DNA from: an uncultured Lachnospiraceae bacterium
Lineage (GTDB): Bacteria > Bacillota > Clostridia > Lachnospirales > Lachnospiraceae
Assembly (NCBI GenBank): GCA_905199445.1
Contig: CAJKGK010000008.1
Coordinates: forward strand, 1 to 64,000
Direction of reading: 5' to 3'
Length of the DNA: 64,000 nucleotides
Shown here: one piece after another, positions 53,617 through 62,465 of the stretch
Numbering within the stretch: position 1 is the stretch's first letter
Layout of the letters: each line of letters starts with the position of its first letter
Notes under the pieces: generated by a model
What the model saw: the letters and a program-made list of their open reading frames with translations, nothing else
Database searches by the model: none
Told to the model about the DNA's origin: nothing
Position numbers and translations under genes: made by a program

Positions 53617-54063
53617 TTACATCTCTTTAACCTTTACTGTCAGCTGTGCTGTAACTTTTGGATGTACACGATAAGGAACAATGGTTGTACCCAGCGTGCG
53701 AATCGGTTCTGCAAGCTGAAGTTTTTTCTTATCAATATCCAGCCCCAGCTGTTCTTTGGCAGCAGCCGCAATTTCTTTTGTGGAAACAGACCCAAAGGTT
53801 CTGCCGCCCTCACCGGTTTTCATCGTTACGGTAATATATTTTTCTTTAATATCCTCCGCAAATACCTGGGCCTGCTCATAAATTTCTTTGGCTATTTTTT
53901 CCTCATTAGCCTTTTTCAATTTAAGATCATTGAGATTTTTTGGCGTTGCCTCGATGCCCAGCTTCTTTTTTAAAATAAAATTTCTGGCATAGCCATCATT
54001 TATATCAACCAGCTGGCCTTTTTTTCCCAGTGCTTTGACATCTTCAAGTAATATAACCTTCAT
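53617..54063 (-). CDS. rplI: 50S ribosomal protein L9
   Basis: A protein of 148 residues with the N-terminal domain signature GYARNFILKKKLGIEAT (the L9 pattern GFARNYLxPxGxA), a long connecting helix (about 45-75) and the C-terminal rRNA-binding domain. Its ATG directly abuts the gdpP stop (TAAATG), with GGGGAG inside the end of gdpP. This gdpP-rplI-dnaB order is widely kept in Bacillota. Confidence 0.96.
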   Translation of the reverse strand: MKVILLEDVKALGKKGQLVDINDGYARNFILKKKLGIEATPKNLNDLKLKKANEEKIAKEIYEQAQVFAEDIKEKYITVTMKTGEGGRTFGSVSTKEIAAAAKEQLGLDIDKKKLQLAEPIRTLGTTIVPYRVHPKVTAQLTVKVKEM

Positions 54064-56103
54064 TTAGATCTCCCCTTCATTTTTCATTCTTTTAAGTTCA
54101 ATTTTCACCTGGTTCATAGCAGATTCTACGGTTGTATCCGCCAGCTGAGCACCTGCGATGGCACTGTGGCCGCCTCCGCCCAGCTTTTCCATAACCAGCT
54201 GTACGTTAACTTCTTCCATGGAACGGGCACTAATATAAACCGTTCCCTTAACCCGGGTAAATACAAAGGATGCCTTGACATCCGTAATATTTAAAAGTTC
54301 ATTGGCTACCTGTGCACCAATAACTGTAGGGTTTTCCAGATTTCCTGGACAGCACTCAGTAAATACAAATACCGAATCAAAAATTTCTGCCCTGCTGATC
54401 GCCTCAGCCCTCACCTGATACGTTGCCATATCATCCCGGAACATCATACGGATCTTTGTCACATCTGCCCCATTTTTCTTCAAAAATGCAGCAGCCTCAA
54501 ATGTACGAACGCCGGTCTTATTAAGGAAATTATTGGTATCAATCATAAGTCCCGCATACATAGCATTGGCTTCCTCGGTGCGAAGCTTAATGCTGTCACT
54601 GATATACTGAAGAATTTCAGCCACCATCTCACTGGCAGACGATGCATAGGGCTCAATATAGCTGAGCACCGCATTTTCAATACTTTCACTGCTCTGCCGG
54701 TGATGATCCAAAATAACAATAGACCTTGTCATTGACAAAATATCCGGACACTCCGTATAAGACGGACGGTTTACATCCACAACCACAAGGGCAGTATTTA
54801 AATCTACAACTTCCCTTGCCTGAGACTCGGTGAGAAACATATCTGCTGCATAATTGGAATTATTTTCAAAGCACGCCTTCAACGGACGGACACTCTTTGT
54901 CACCTCATTGAGGACAATATGTGCTTCCTTATTCAAGGCCCTGGCAATTCGATAAACACCGATAGATGCACCAAAGGAGTCCGGATCCCCGATTTTATGA
55001 CCCATAATAACAACGCGTTCCTTACCTTCCAGGAGCTGCTTTAACGCATGCGCTTTCACTCGGGCACGTACACGGGTCACCTTTTCCACCTGCTTTGTCT
55101 TTCCACCGTAATAATAAATTTTTTCCCGTTCCTTGACAACAGCCTGATCACCGCCCCGTCCCAGCGCCAGCTCGATGGCACTGCGGGCCCATTCTGCAGA
55201 CTGAGCGTAGTTTGCAGCATCAGAGCCCACGCCGATACACAATGTCACTGCCAGCTCATTACCAATATTAATCTCCCGTACCTCATCCAGGAGAGAAAAC
55301 TTATTCGACTGCAGCGAAGGCAGATACCGATGCTGAATCACAAACTGATACTTATCCTTCTCAATCTTTGTCACAATCGCATCATAGCTTTGCATATACT
55401 TTGTAATCTTACGTTCAATCAAAGCGGACAGCAGTGAACGGCGCACCTCCTCGGTACTGTTCAGTGCCTCCTCATAGTTGTCTATAAATACAATACCGCA
55501 GACCAGCTTCTGTTCCTGATTTTCTCTGATATAATTGCGAATCTCCGTTTCATCGAAAAGATACATGGTAATGAGCACATTATCCTCGCCTATATCTACA
55601 AGGGCATTATTCTGGGAAAAATCCTTGACTGTCAGTCTGGAAAGCTCTGCTCTGAATGAGCTTTCACCATAGCTTACAGGAATAATAACTTTATTTTCAT
55701 CTGTTGGCAACTTATCCGGTGTGATCTCCGGAAAAATATGATGAATTCCCTTCATCCCTGTCTTTTCGCTGGCCAGCTCATCAAAACTTTTATTAGCCCA
55801 CAGAAGCTTTCCCTGATTGTCCAAAATCACATAAGGAACCTGGAGATCATACAGCAGTGCCTTCTGGACCTGCCCGTAATCAAGCGCAAAATTCACAAGC
55901 TCGCTGACAATCACAGGACGGATCCGATGATAAATGACTGCTGCAATAACCACATAAATGATCAGGCCAAAAGCCGCAACAATACCCGCTTTTACATTAA
56001 TCAGCAGCACAACCGCCGTTGTCACTACAAGCAGGATACTAAGCAGAATCGGCCACATCAGATAGGATTTCAGCTGCCCTTTCAGCTTAACCTGATTCTT
56101 CAT
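54064..56103 (-). CDS. gdpP: Cyclic-di-AMP phosphodiesterase GdpP (DHH-DHHA1)
   Basis: A protein of 679 residues with two N-terminal membrane helices (about 12-60), a PAS-like domain (about 85-160), a degenerate GGDEF domain (about 180-310) and a DHH-DHHA1 phosphodiesterase. Metal motifs visible are GHKIGDPDSFGAS (H-x3-D-x-D kept), VVDVNRPS, LDHHR near 435 and GGGGHSAIAGAQ near 645. GdpP hydrolyses c-di-AMP to pApA and so affects osmotic balance and beta-lactam tolerance. ATG at 56101-56103 follows GAGGAAAA. It is the first gene of the operon with rplI and dnaB. Confidence 0.93.
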   Translation of the reverse strand: MKNQVKLKGQLKSYLMWPILLSILLVVTTAVVLLINVKAGIVAAFGLIIYVVIAAVIYHRIRPVIVSELVNFALDYGQVQKALLYDLQVPYVILDNQGKLLWANKSFDELASEKTGMKGIHHIFPEITPDKLPTDENKVIIPVSYGESSFRAELSRLTVKDFSQNNALVDIGEDNVLITMYLFDETEIRNYIRENQEQKLVCGIVFIDNYEEALNSTEEVRRSLLSALIERKITKYMQSYDAIVTKIEKDKYQFVIQHRYLPSLQSNKFSLLDEVREINIGNELAVTLCIGVGSDAANYAQSAEWARSAIELALGRGGDQAVVKEREKIYYYGGKTKQVEKVTRVRARVKAHALKQLLEGKERVVIMGHKIGDPDSFGASIGVYRIARALNKEAHIVLNEVTKSVRPLKACFENNSNYAADMFLTESQAREVVDLNTALVVVDVNRPSYTECPDILSMTRSIVILDHHRQSSESIENAVLSYIEPYASSASEMVAEILQYISDSIKLRTEEANAMYAGLMIDTNNFLNKTGVRTFEAAAFLKKNGADVTKIRMMFRDDMATYQVRAEAISRAEIFDSVFVFTECCPGNLENPTVIGAQVANELLNITDVKASFVFTRVKGTVYISARSMEEVNVQLVMEKLGGGGHSAIAGAQLADTTVESAMNQVKIELKRMKNEGEI

Positions 56104-56145
56104 CTATTTTCCTCACTTTCTGTTCCATGGTATTTTTACCACGCT

Positions 56146-56160
56146 CCGGCCATTGGCCGG
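56146..56160. repeat. Palindrome in the gdpP leader
   Basis: CCGGCCATTGGCCGG is a perfect inverted repeat with a single central base, 43 bp upstream of the gdpP ATG and inside the predicted leader RNA. It may be an operator or a leader hairpin. No U-tract follows. Confidence 0.4.
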
Positions 56161-56190
56161 CTTATACCTTCTATATTGTGCAATGCATTT

Positions 56191-56219
56191 ATTATAGCAT
56201 CAACTGAACCACAGGTAAA
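56191..56219 (-). promoter_or_regulatory. Candidate promoter of gdpP-rplI-dnaB
   Basis: Minus-strand TTTACC (56214-56219), 17-bp spacer, perfect TATAAT (56191-56196). It stands back-to-back with the DJ-1 gene promoter; the two -35 boxes are only 6 bp apart. Confidence 0.6.
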
Positions 56220-56225
56220 TATGTA

Positions 56226-56254
56226 TTTACTTTTAACTGCTTACCTCCTATACT
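56226..56254 (+). promoter_or_regulatory. Candidate promoter of the DJ-1 family gene
   Basis: TTTACT (56226-56231), 17-bp spacer, TATACT (56249-56254), 32 bp before the start codon. Confidence 0.6.
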
Positions 56255-56286
56255 TAACATAAAAGAACTTTAAGGAGGTTACAATC

Positions 56287-56838
56287 ATGTCAAAGGTTTA
56301 TATTTTTCTGGCCAACGGGTTTGAAGAAATTGAAGGGCTTACTGTCATCGATATGCTGCGCCGTGCAGACGTTGACATTGCCAGCGTTTCCATCAGCGAT
56401 ACGCTCCAGGTTACAGGTTCACATAACATTAAGGTGCAGGCAGATATCGGGCTTGGCGACGTGAATTATGATGACGGCTGTATGTTTGTTCTGCCCGGTG
56501 GTCTTCCGGGAACAACCAATCTCGGTGAATGTGCCGTTTTGACACAGCTGCTTAAACAGGCTGCCAAGGATGGAAAATATATTGCAGCGATCTGTGCTGC
56601 CCCCAGTGTTCCGGGAAAACTGGGACTGCTCAAAGGCCGCCGTGCGACCTGCTACCCAGGCTTTGAAAATACCCTGGACGGCGCCATTCCCCAGACCGAC
56701 AATGTGGTTGTAGACGGACATTTCATTACAAGTCGGGGCATGGGAACAGCCATCGAATTTGCCGCTCAGATCATAGCTGTTTTAAAAGATTCAAAGACCG
56801 CTCAGGATCTGAAGGCATCCATTATGTTTAATTATTAA
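56287..56838 (+). CDS. DJ-1/PfpI family protein (YajL/ThiJ type)
   Basis: A cytoplasmic protein of 183 residues. FLANGFEEIEGL at the N-terminus holds the conserved Glu, and AAICAAPSV near 100-108 holds the nucleophilic Cys at the elbow. The family includes deglycase/chaperone-like and protease-like members; the exact activity is disputed and cannot be read here. ATG 56287 follows AAGGAGG at ideal spacing. It is a single-gene unit divergent from gdpP. Confidence 0.9.
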   Translation: MSKVYIFLANGFEEIEGLTVIDMLRRADVDIASVSISDTLQVTGSHNIKVQADIGLGDVNYDDGCMFVLPGGLPGTTNLGECAVLTQLLKQAAKDGKYIAAICAAPSVPGKLGLLKGRRATCYPGFENTLDGAIPQTDNVVVDGHFITSRGMGTAIEFAAQIIAVLKDSKTAQDLKASIMFNY

Positions 56839-56923
56839 GCTGCTGCAAGCACGCACATCTCTCCAGGACACAAAAGCCGGGCGTATCGGTGAATCCGATT
56901 GCTGACTCCGGCAGTACAAAAAC

Positions 56924-56986
56924 GAGACAGTCCCGCAAATCCAGGCTTTTCACTTTCAAAACCTGAAATTTTTTCGGAACTGTCTC
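56924..56986 (-). terminator. Long imperfect hairpin, probable terminator of the carboxylesterase transcript
   Basis: Outer arms GAGACAGTCCCG (56924-56935) and CGGAACTGTCTC (56975-56986) pair with one G-U, and the inside can fold further. On the minus strand GTTTTTG follows. A smaller hairpin at 56876-56912 (GCCGG/CCGGC with ATCGG/CCGAT inside) lies between it and the DJ-1 stop. Confidence 0.55.
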
Positions 56987-57013
56987 ATGCTGTCTATTCC
57001 TTTCCCATGTCTG

Positions 57014-57061
57014 ACCTTATAATCCCCGATGGCTCCTGTGTTTTTTCAGGAATTATAAGGT
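57014..57061. repeat. Inverted repeat directly after the carboxylesterase stop
   Basis: ACCTTATAATCC (from 57014) pairs with GGAATTATAAGGT (to 57061), with a CCTG/CAGG hairpin inside. It starts one base after the stop codon. No U-run follows, so it may protect the 3' end or be part of the termination region with the hairpin at 56924-56986. Confidence 0.4.
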
Positions 57062-57062
57062 A

Positions 57063-58559
57063 TTATAGGATATAAACCGTCTCCGGAAATTCATTAAGCA
57101 CATCATTTTCCGGGATCTCGCCAACCCGGCAGATATGATCCCAATACATCTGAACAGGACATTCACCTTGATATTCCGGCCAATCAGGGATATTTTCGTG
57201 CTGAGGATGCCCATTTTCCACAAAGCTTACAAAAGATTCATAAATCATTTGTCCAACCTGAAATGCCCTTTCCTGGTCTTCCGGCGTTTTAAAAAACATA
57301 GGATTTGGCTGTGTATTCCAGGCCAGCATCTGGTCAAAACAGTGACAGGCCGGTGCCAGCTCGGTACTGTATTGCCATACATGACTGCCTGTAGCCGCAA
57401 GATATGCTGCCAGTCTGTAGGTATAGGTTCTGTACATATAGTCTGTAAATATCTTCACCCACGCCATGCTCTGCCGGCAGCGATCCGGATATTCACTTTC
57501 CTTTTCCATCCAGGATGACATCAAACGTTCAAACGCCTGCCCGGCAATCCGGCCGTTTTTTCCAAACAGTCCCCGGCTGATTTCAGAAGCCTTATCAACC
57601 AAATCCGGATTTTCCCATGCATAAAAAATCAGCTCATTTCTGCTGCTTCCTGCCATAACATTTCCATGCCACCAATGCCCCTGGTGCATCTCCTCCTCCC
57701 AGTCTTCCGGAATAAGAACACCGTCAGCCACCGGACCAAACATACATGTATTTCCCGGGCAGTCACAAAATTCCTTCTGAAGCTCCATCAGCCGATCTGC
57801 ATCCATGGTAAAGAGCATTTCCGGATTCAAATCATACTTTTTAAGCAAATTTCCAAAATTTTGTGCCGCTATCTGTGAAGTTTCCCTTGAACGTATACTC
57901 TGAAAGGCTCCGCTGGACATAATCACCTGAGATACATACGTTTGAAACCTGGGCACAAACATCAATGCCCCAATGGATTTGGCCCCTGCCGAACCACCCA
58001 GCACGGTGATTTTTTCCGGATCACCGCCAAAAACGGAAATGTTTTCAAAAATCCACTGCAAGGCCGCCAGCTGATCTAAAAGCCCGTTATTGGCACAGCT
58101 GATTCGGGGTATTGACCGATCCCCCACAAGATTTTCCACGGCTAAAAATCCCAGCAGTCCCAGCCTGTAATTTACAGATACATAAATAAAATCATGGCTG
58201 CGAATCACCTGCGCCGGCGCGTGCTCCTGGTTACTGCCTGTCTGGAAAGCACCGCCATGAATTTCCACAAGTACCGGCAGCTTTTCAGAACCCTGCCAGT
58301 GCCTGCAGGGAACGTAAATATTCAGATTCAAACAATCTTCATCAAAATCTTCTCTGGACTGAGGCGGCAGCCACGGCGCCTGAGAAATTACCTGCATGGC
58401 TTTTTTCCCAAACTGAGTGCAGTTTTTAATTCCGGACCACACCGCCTGCGTAGGCGGGCAGAAACGGTCAGCCTTAGCATAAGGGATTCCCTTAAAGCTT
58501 ACATAAGTTCCATCACAAAAGCCTTCCGCCTTCCCGCCTGTTGTCTGTACACAATACAT
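57063..58559 (-). CDS. Type-B carboxylesterase/lipase family hydrolase
   Basis: An alpha/beta hydrolase of 498 residues without a signal peptide. It has FKGIPYA near 25, EDCLNLNIYVP near 75, the oxyanion HGGAFQTGS near 100, and the nucleophile elbow GGSAGAKS near 190. A His late in the chain (CHCFDQMLAW) fits the third triad member. It hydrolyses carboxylic esters; next to two GH43 genes an acetyl- or acyl-sugar substrate is plausible but unproven. ATG 58557-58559 lies eight bases after GGAG. A TATAAT near 58665-58675 on the minus strand suggests an own promoter in the 169-bp gap. Confidence 0.85.
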   Translation of the reverse strand: MYCVQTTGGKAEGFCDGTYVSFKGIPYAKADRFCPPTQAVWSGIKNCTQFGKKAMQVISQAPWLPPQSREDFDEDCLNLNIYVPCRHWQGSEKLPVLVEIHGGAFQTGSNQEHAPAQVIRSHDFIYVSVNYRLGLLGFLAVENLVGDRSIPRISCANNGLLDQLAALQWIFENISVFGGDPEKITVLGGSAGAKSIGALMFVPRFQTYVSQVIMSSGAFQSIRSRETSQIAAQNFGNLLKKYDLNPEMLFTMDADRLMELQKEFCDCPGNTCMFGPVADGVLIPEDWEEEMHQGHWWHGNVMAGSSRNELIFYAWENPDLVDKASEISRGLFGKNGRIAGQAFERLMSSWMEKESEYPDRCRQSMAWVKIFTDYMYRTYTYRLAAYLAATGSHVWQYSTELAPACHCFDQMLAWNTQPNPMFFKTPEDQERAFQVGQMIYESFVSFVENGHPQHENIPDWPEYQGECPVQMYWDHICRVGEIPENDVLNEFPETVYIL

Positions 58560-58728
58560 AACCAAATCTCCTTATTGCCTGCTGTTGTTTAGCCGAATAA
58601 TCGCAGTTCCATCGGCTTCAATCAGGCGCAGACTGAATTTTCAAAGTTTCTACTGCCATTATAATTAAGGTTACGCATAATTAATAATATATATTTTTTT
58701 ATTAATCCATACAAAAACAGTTATAATT

Positions 58729-60555
58729 CTATTTTTCCGGAAGTTTAAACACTTCTCCCTCGGTAATTCCGCCTTCGTTAAATGTATCCACACGCACATA
58801 CACCGGCTGATCTTTAACCAAGGCACCGATGCGGCAGCTGTTTTTCCCGAAAACCATACAGCTGTGATACAACGCCTCCGGTGCATAACCCCAAAGGACA
58901 TTATGGCCGTCATCGGATGCTTTCCATGTAACTTCCATATCCAGATCACCTATACGTTTAGCATCAGTCATACAAACCGGAACAGGCGGCTTGCCTGTAC
59001 GCGGGCCAAACACACGAATTCCGGAAACACAGGGGCAGGCACCATAAGGCACAGCGATAACGGTCAGCTTCAAAAAACGGACCCGCCGGCCCTCAGGCCA
59101 TACAAGAAAATCATGAGCATAATCAGTCACAGCACAGGATTTATCTTCCAGAATAAAATAATTTTTACCATCCTCAGAGCCTTCCAAAAGCCACCGTGTT
59201 GTCTGTCGTACAGAATCAATATACCGATTGTCATACCCATCAATAAAAGGTTCTGTCTTTGGCAAAGGTGCCTGTACACCGTCATCCGCAAAATTCAGCT
59301 GAACCCCGCGTACATCATACGTCCGTCCCAGATCCACTTCAAGCCATTCCTGTCCATCTGACGGTCCTGCCCCGCGCCACCATGTACGAATATCCTCATC
59401 CGTTACGTTTTCAGCGCCAGTCCCCGATGAGGCGCTTACCTTTTTATTATAGGATAAAAGCATCCATTCAGGCTCCTCAAAAGCCGGACTGTCCATGTTT
59501 ACAGGCCAATCACCGTATCTCTGATCGCAATACAACTGCCCCTTGTTGTCAAATCCTGCCTTCCACAACCCCAGACGCCGTTCAAAGCTGTGATTATGGC
59601 TGATTCTCATTGTTGCGGCATGCCAGAAACGTCCCTCTTGATCTTTAAGTGTTGAACCATGACCTGCACCGGTTATGAATCCTCCTGGTTTATAAGAATA
59701 AGGATTATTCAAGGCCGGCACAAAGGGCCCCAGCGGTTGATCAGATACATAAACACTATCATTATAAACATTGTATTCGGTTCCCGGGATCGCATATTGG
59801 AGGTAATATTTACCCTCATGCTTTGTCATCCACGCACCTTCTATATAAGGCCGATTGCTCATAAAACCTGAAACTATTTTTCTGGCAGACTCGTCAGACG
59901 TAATTCCCAGGGCAGCCTTCTGCGCATCTGACATAGCTTCAATCCTCTGCATCATCTGCTGAATACCAGCCTCAATCTCCTCTGCCGTTTTTGGCGGATT
60001 ATGATTCTCACCGCTGCGCTCATAGCCCAGAACCGTATCATTAGAGTCAAACATAACCAGAGGTTCCGTCTTGGGCCGCATGGTTTCCCGATCCAGTTCC
60101 ACGCCATAAATCGGCGTTACATTGGAACATCCCCAATAAAAATACAGCTTTCCGTCGTCATCCAGAAACAAATCCGGATCCCAGAACGGAAAAGTTCCCT
60201 CAATCTTCTCAAAAGGTTCTTCCAATGGATTTTTTGTCCTATAATAATCGCAGTTTTCATGCCTTTTAGATGCACAAAAATACATATATTCTCCGATTTC
60301 CCTTACATCCGGCGCATAATCGTACACCGGCATATCACTGAGAAATTCATGGAATTTCCACTGATTTAAATCCGTACTTGTGAAAAATCCTGCCGTCATT
60401 GACGGAAACAGATAGTAAAGTCCTTTAAAGCAGATCAGCGACGGGTCTGCAGCTTCCCGGAAAATATGGACCGCATTCTCACTGTTTTCTTCGCCCCGTC
60501 TGCAGGTAAATTGATAGCGATACTCTAAATTTAACGGATTACAATAATATTTCAT
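58729..60555 (-). CDS. GH43-family glycosidase with F5/8 type C (discoidin) domain
   Basis: A protein of 608 residues without a signal peptide. The five-blade GH43 domain shows the three acidic residues in REAADPSL (near 35), FWDPDLFLD (near 125) and YIEGAW (near 238). Then comes a discoidin-like carbohydrate-binding region (about 375-515) and a fibronectin-like end. GH43 enzymes cleave arabinose or xylose linkages in hemicellulose. The region 180-230 contains a longer helical insert. ATG 60553-60555 is just after the first GH43 stop, with GGAGGG overlapping that stop. Intracellular location points to action on imported oligosaccharides. Confidence 0.83.
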   Translation of the reverse strand: MKYYCNPLNLEYRYQFTCRRGEENSENAVHIFREAADPSLICFKGLYYLFPSMTAGFFTSTDLNQWKFHEFLSDMPVYDYAPDVREIGEYMYFCASKRHENCDYYRTKNPLEEPFEKIEGTFPFWDPDLFLDDDGKLYFYWGCSNVTPIYGVELDRETMRPKTEPLVMFDSNDTVLGYERSGENHNPPKTAEEIEAGIQQMMQRIEAMSDAQKAALGITSDESARKIVSGFMSNRPYIEGAWMTKHEGKYYLQYAIPGTEYNVYNDSVYVSDQPLGPFVPALNNPYSYKPGGFITGAGHGSTLKDQEGRFWHAATMRISHNHSFERRLGLWKAGFDNKGQLYCDQRYGDWPVNMDSPAFEEPEWMLLSYNKKVSASSGTGAENVTDEDIRTWWRGAGPSDGQEWLEVDLGRTYDVRGVQLNFADDGVQAPLPKTEPFIDGYDNRYIDSVRQTTRWLLEGSEDGKNYFILEDKSCAVTDYAHDFLVWPEGRRVRFLKLTVIAVPYGACPCVSGIRVFGPRTGKPPVPVCMTDAKRIGDLDMEVTWKASDDGHNVLWGYAPEALYHSCMVFGKNSCRIGALVKDQPVYVRVDTFNEGGITEGEVFKLPEK

Positions 60556-60557
60556 TC

Positions 60558-62234
60558 TTATCCCTCCATATACTCAAACCAGTCAAAAGCTGCCCATTTT
60601 TCACCGGAATTCTTATCCGATTCATGCAGTCCGTCCGATGCAACGGTACAGCTGCTGGCAAACATACCAATATAAGCCCCAACAAAACCACCACTTGTCT
60701 CTGAGCCTAAGAAACCGCCATCCACATTTTCAGCCAAAAGCACCATATGGTCAGAATCACAGCCGGCATAAAAGCTATAATAAATACCCTTGGCACAGAT
60801 TTTTAAATACCATTCGCTTCCAGATTCAAACAGATGACTGCCTAAAATTTCTGTTTGATAAGCCAGTTTTCCGTTATTGTTCAAAGAAACCGTCTTTGCT
60901 GCCTCAATGCACACCCGACCTGTACAACCGTCCGCTCTGCACTGAATACGAAGTTGATGGGCTTCATTCTGGATTACTGTTATTCCTGCACTCTGGGCAT
61001 CTTCAGGTAAAAACTCCATTTTTACGGTCACGCTGCAGTTCATGTGCTGCTGACGGCGTCCCACAAAGCTGACGCATTTTTTTGTTTTCCCGCTTTGGCC
61101 AAACCGTTCAAACAGGGCATATGGGAGTCCCTCTCTGTCCATGGGTACAATCCCCTGATCCAGAAGCTTCAGATAAAGCCGGCTGTTCTCAATACGCGAA
61201 AATTCTTCATAAGGTGTGCCCAGAAAATTCCACGAAAGTCCCAGATGACTGCCATCAAAATCGTCCTTAACAGCAGGTGCCGCAATGTTCTCGTAAGGCG
61301 CCTGAATTTTATATTCAGCAAGATCCGGCTGAGGACATTCCATTTCCACATGACCGACCCCGGGATTGACAACCGGCCATCCGTCCTCCCAGGTCATTGG
61401 TGTAATAAATGTTTCACGGCCCAAAATCTTATGATAGCCGCCATATATTCGGGATGCCAGCATCACCATATACCAGGAACCGTCTTTAAGCTCCACAATA
61501 TCTGCATGACCTGGATTACAAATCGGATACATTTTTCCCAGATGACGGTGAGTTAAAATAGGATTTCCCTCATAGCCCTGGAATTCACTGTGCAGATCCC
61601 GGCTACGGCTGATGGTAACCGCATGGAAATGCTCGGTGCCGCCCTCAGCGATCATGAGATAATACCAGCCATCTTTTTTATACAAATGGGGAGCTTCCGG
61701 AGCCACCGTATTTTTCAGTGCACCGGCCCAAAGCCTCCAGCCTTCACCGATCAATTTTAATGTTTTCGGATCCACTTCGCAGCACCATATATACTGATCC
61801 GCAAAATTACCATGATCTACCCGTGTACCTGTAAAGTACATACGGCCATCATCATCAAAAAACAGCGACGGGTCAATACCGTGGGCCGTCTCAAGCATAT
61901 ACGGTTCCGACCATGGACCGGCCGGATCTGTCGCTGTAACAATAAAGTTTTTAGGACCTCCGGTCATATTTGTTGTAATCATATAGAATATTCCATCATG
62001 ATAACGAATAGTCGGCGCAAAAATTCCTGCCGAAATATCCTCATAAGTAAGCCAAAGCTGGCTTGGACGGTCCAGCACATGTCCAATCTGCTCCCAGTTT
62101 TTCAAATCTCTGCTGTGAAAAATCGGCACCCCTGGAAAATAACTGAAGCTGGATGTCACCATATAAAAGTCATCACCCACTCTACAGATGGACGGATCCG
62201 GATAAAAACCTGGTAAAATCGGATTCTGAATCAT
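60558..62234 (-). CDS. GH43-family beta-xylosidase / alpha-arabinofuranosidase
   Basis: A protein of 558 residues without a signal peptide. The general base Asp is in GFYPDPSI near 12, the pKa-modulating Asp in HGIDPSLFFD near 125, and the acid Glu in VAPEAPHLY near 180. The C-terminal about 200 residues form the beta-sandwich of XynB-type GH43 beta-xylosidases (KDDFDGSHLGLSWNFLGTP). It releases xylose or arabinose from short oligosaccharides in the cytoplasm. The start is ATG 62232-62234 behind GGGGAG. It is the first gene of a cluster with a second GH43 and a carboxylesterase; no sugar transporter is in view. Confidence 0.9.
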   Translation of the reverse strand: MIQNPILPGFYPDPSICRVGDDFYMVTSSFSYFPGVPIFHSRDLKNWEQIGHVLDRPSQLWLTYEDISAGIFAPTIRYHDGIFYMITTNMTGGPKNFIVTATDPAGPWSEPYMLETAHGIDPSLFFDDDGRMYFTGTRVDHGNFADQYIWCCEVDPKTLKLIGEGWRLWAGALKNTVAPEAPHLYKKDGWYYLMIAEGGTEHFHAVTISRSRDLHSEFQGYEGNPILTHRHLGKMYPICNPGHADIVELKDGSWYMVMLASRIYGGYHKILGRETFITPMTWEDGWPVVNPGVGHVEMECPQPDLAEYKIQAPYENIAAPAVKDDFDGSHLGLSWNFLGTPYEEFSRIENSRLYLKLLDQGIVPMDREGLPYALFERFGQSGKTKKCVSFVGRRQQHMNCSVTVKMEFLPEDAQSAGITVIQNEAHQLRIQCRADGCTGRVCIEAAKTVSLNNNGKLAYQTEILGSHLFESGSEWYLKICAKGIYYSFYAGCDSDHMVLLAENVDGGFLGSETSGGFVGAYIGMFASSCTVASDGLHESDKNSGEKWAAFDWFEYMEG

Positions 62235-62272
62235 TTCTTTCACTCCCCTTTTTAACTTCTTCATTTGATTTC

Positions 62273-62301
62273 ATTATAATTTGCCTCAAAAACAAATTCA
62301 A
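62273..62301 (-). promoter_or_regulatory. Candidate promoter of the GH43 operon
   Basis: Minus-strand TTGAAT (62296-62301), 17-bp spacer, perfect TATAAT (62273-62278), 39 bp before the start codon. No clear operator palindrome or cre site was seen. Confidence 0.65.
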
Positions 62302-62401
62302 GGAGAAATTAATTTATCCATTAAACTAATTAAATCACTCCGTGAAAAAGATGATAAAAACCCGGACATTCACTGGATCAAACAATTTACCACCGTAAAT
62401 C

Positions 62402-62430
62402 TTGATTTTTTCCTATATTTGTTGTACTTT
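62402..62430 (+). promoter_or_regulatory. Candidate promoter of the BMP-domain gene
   Basis: TTGATT (62402-62407), 17-bp spacer, TACTTT (62425-62430), 36 bp before the start codon. The -10 box is weak. Confidence 0.4.
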
Positions 62431-62465
62431 AATTAAAACAACAACTGCCAGGAGGTGGAGTTTTT

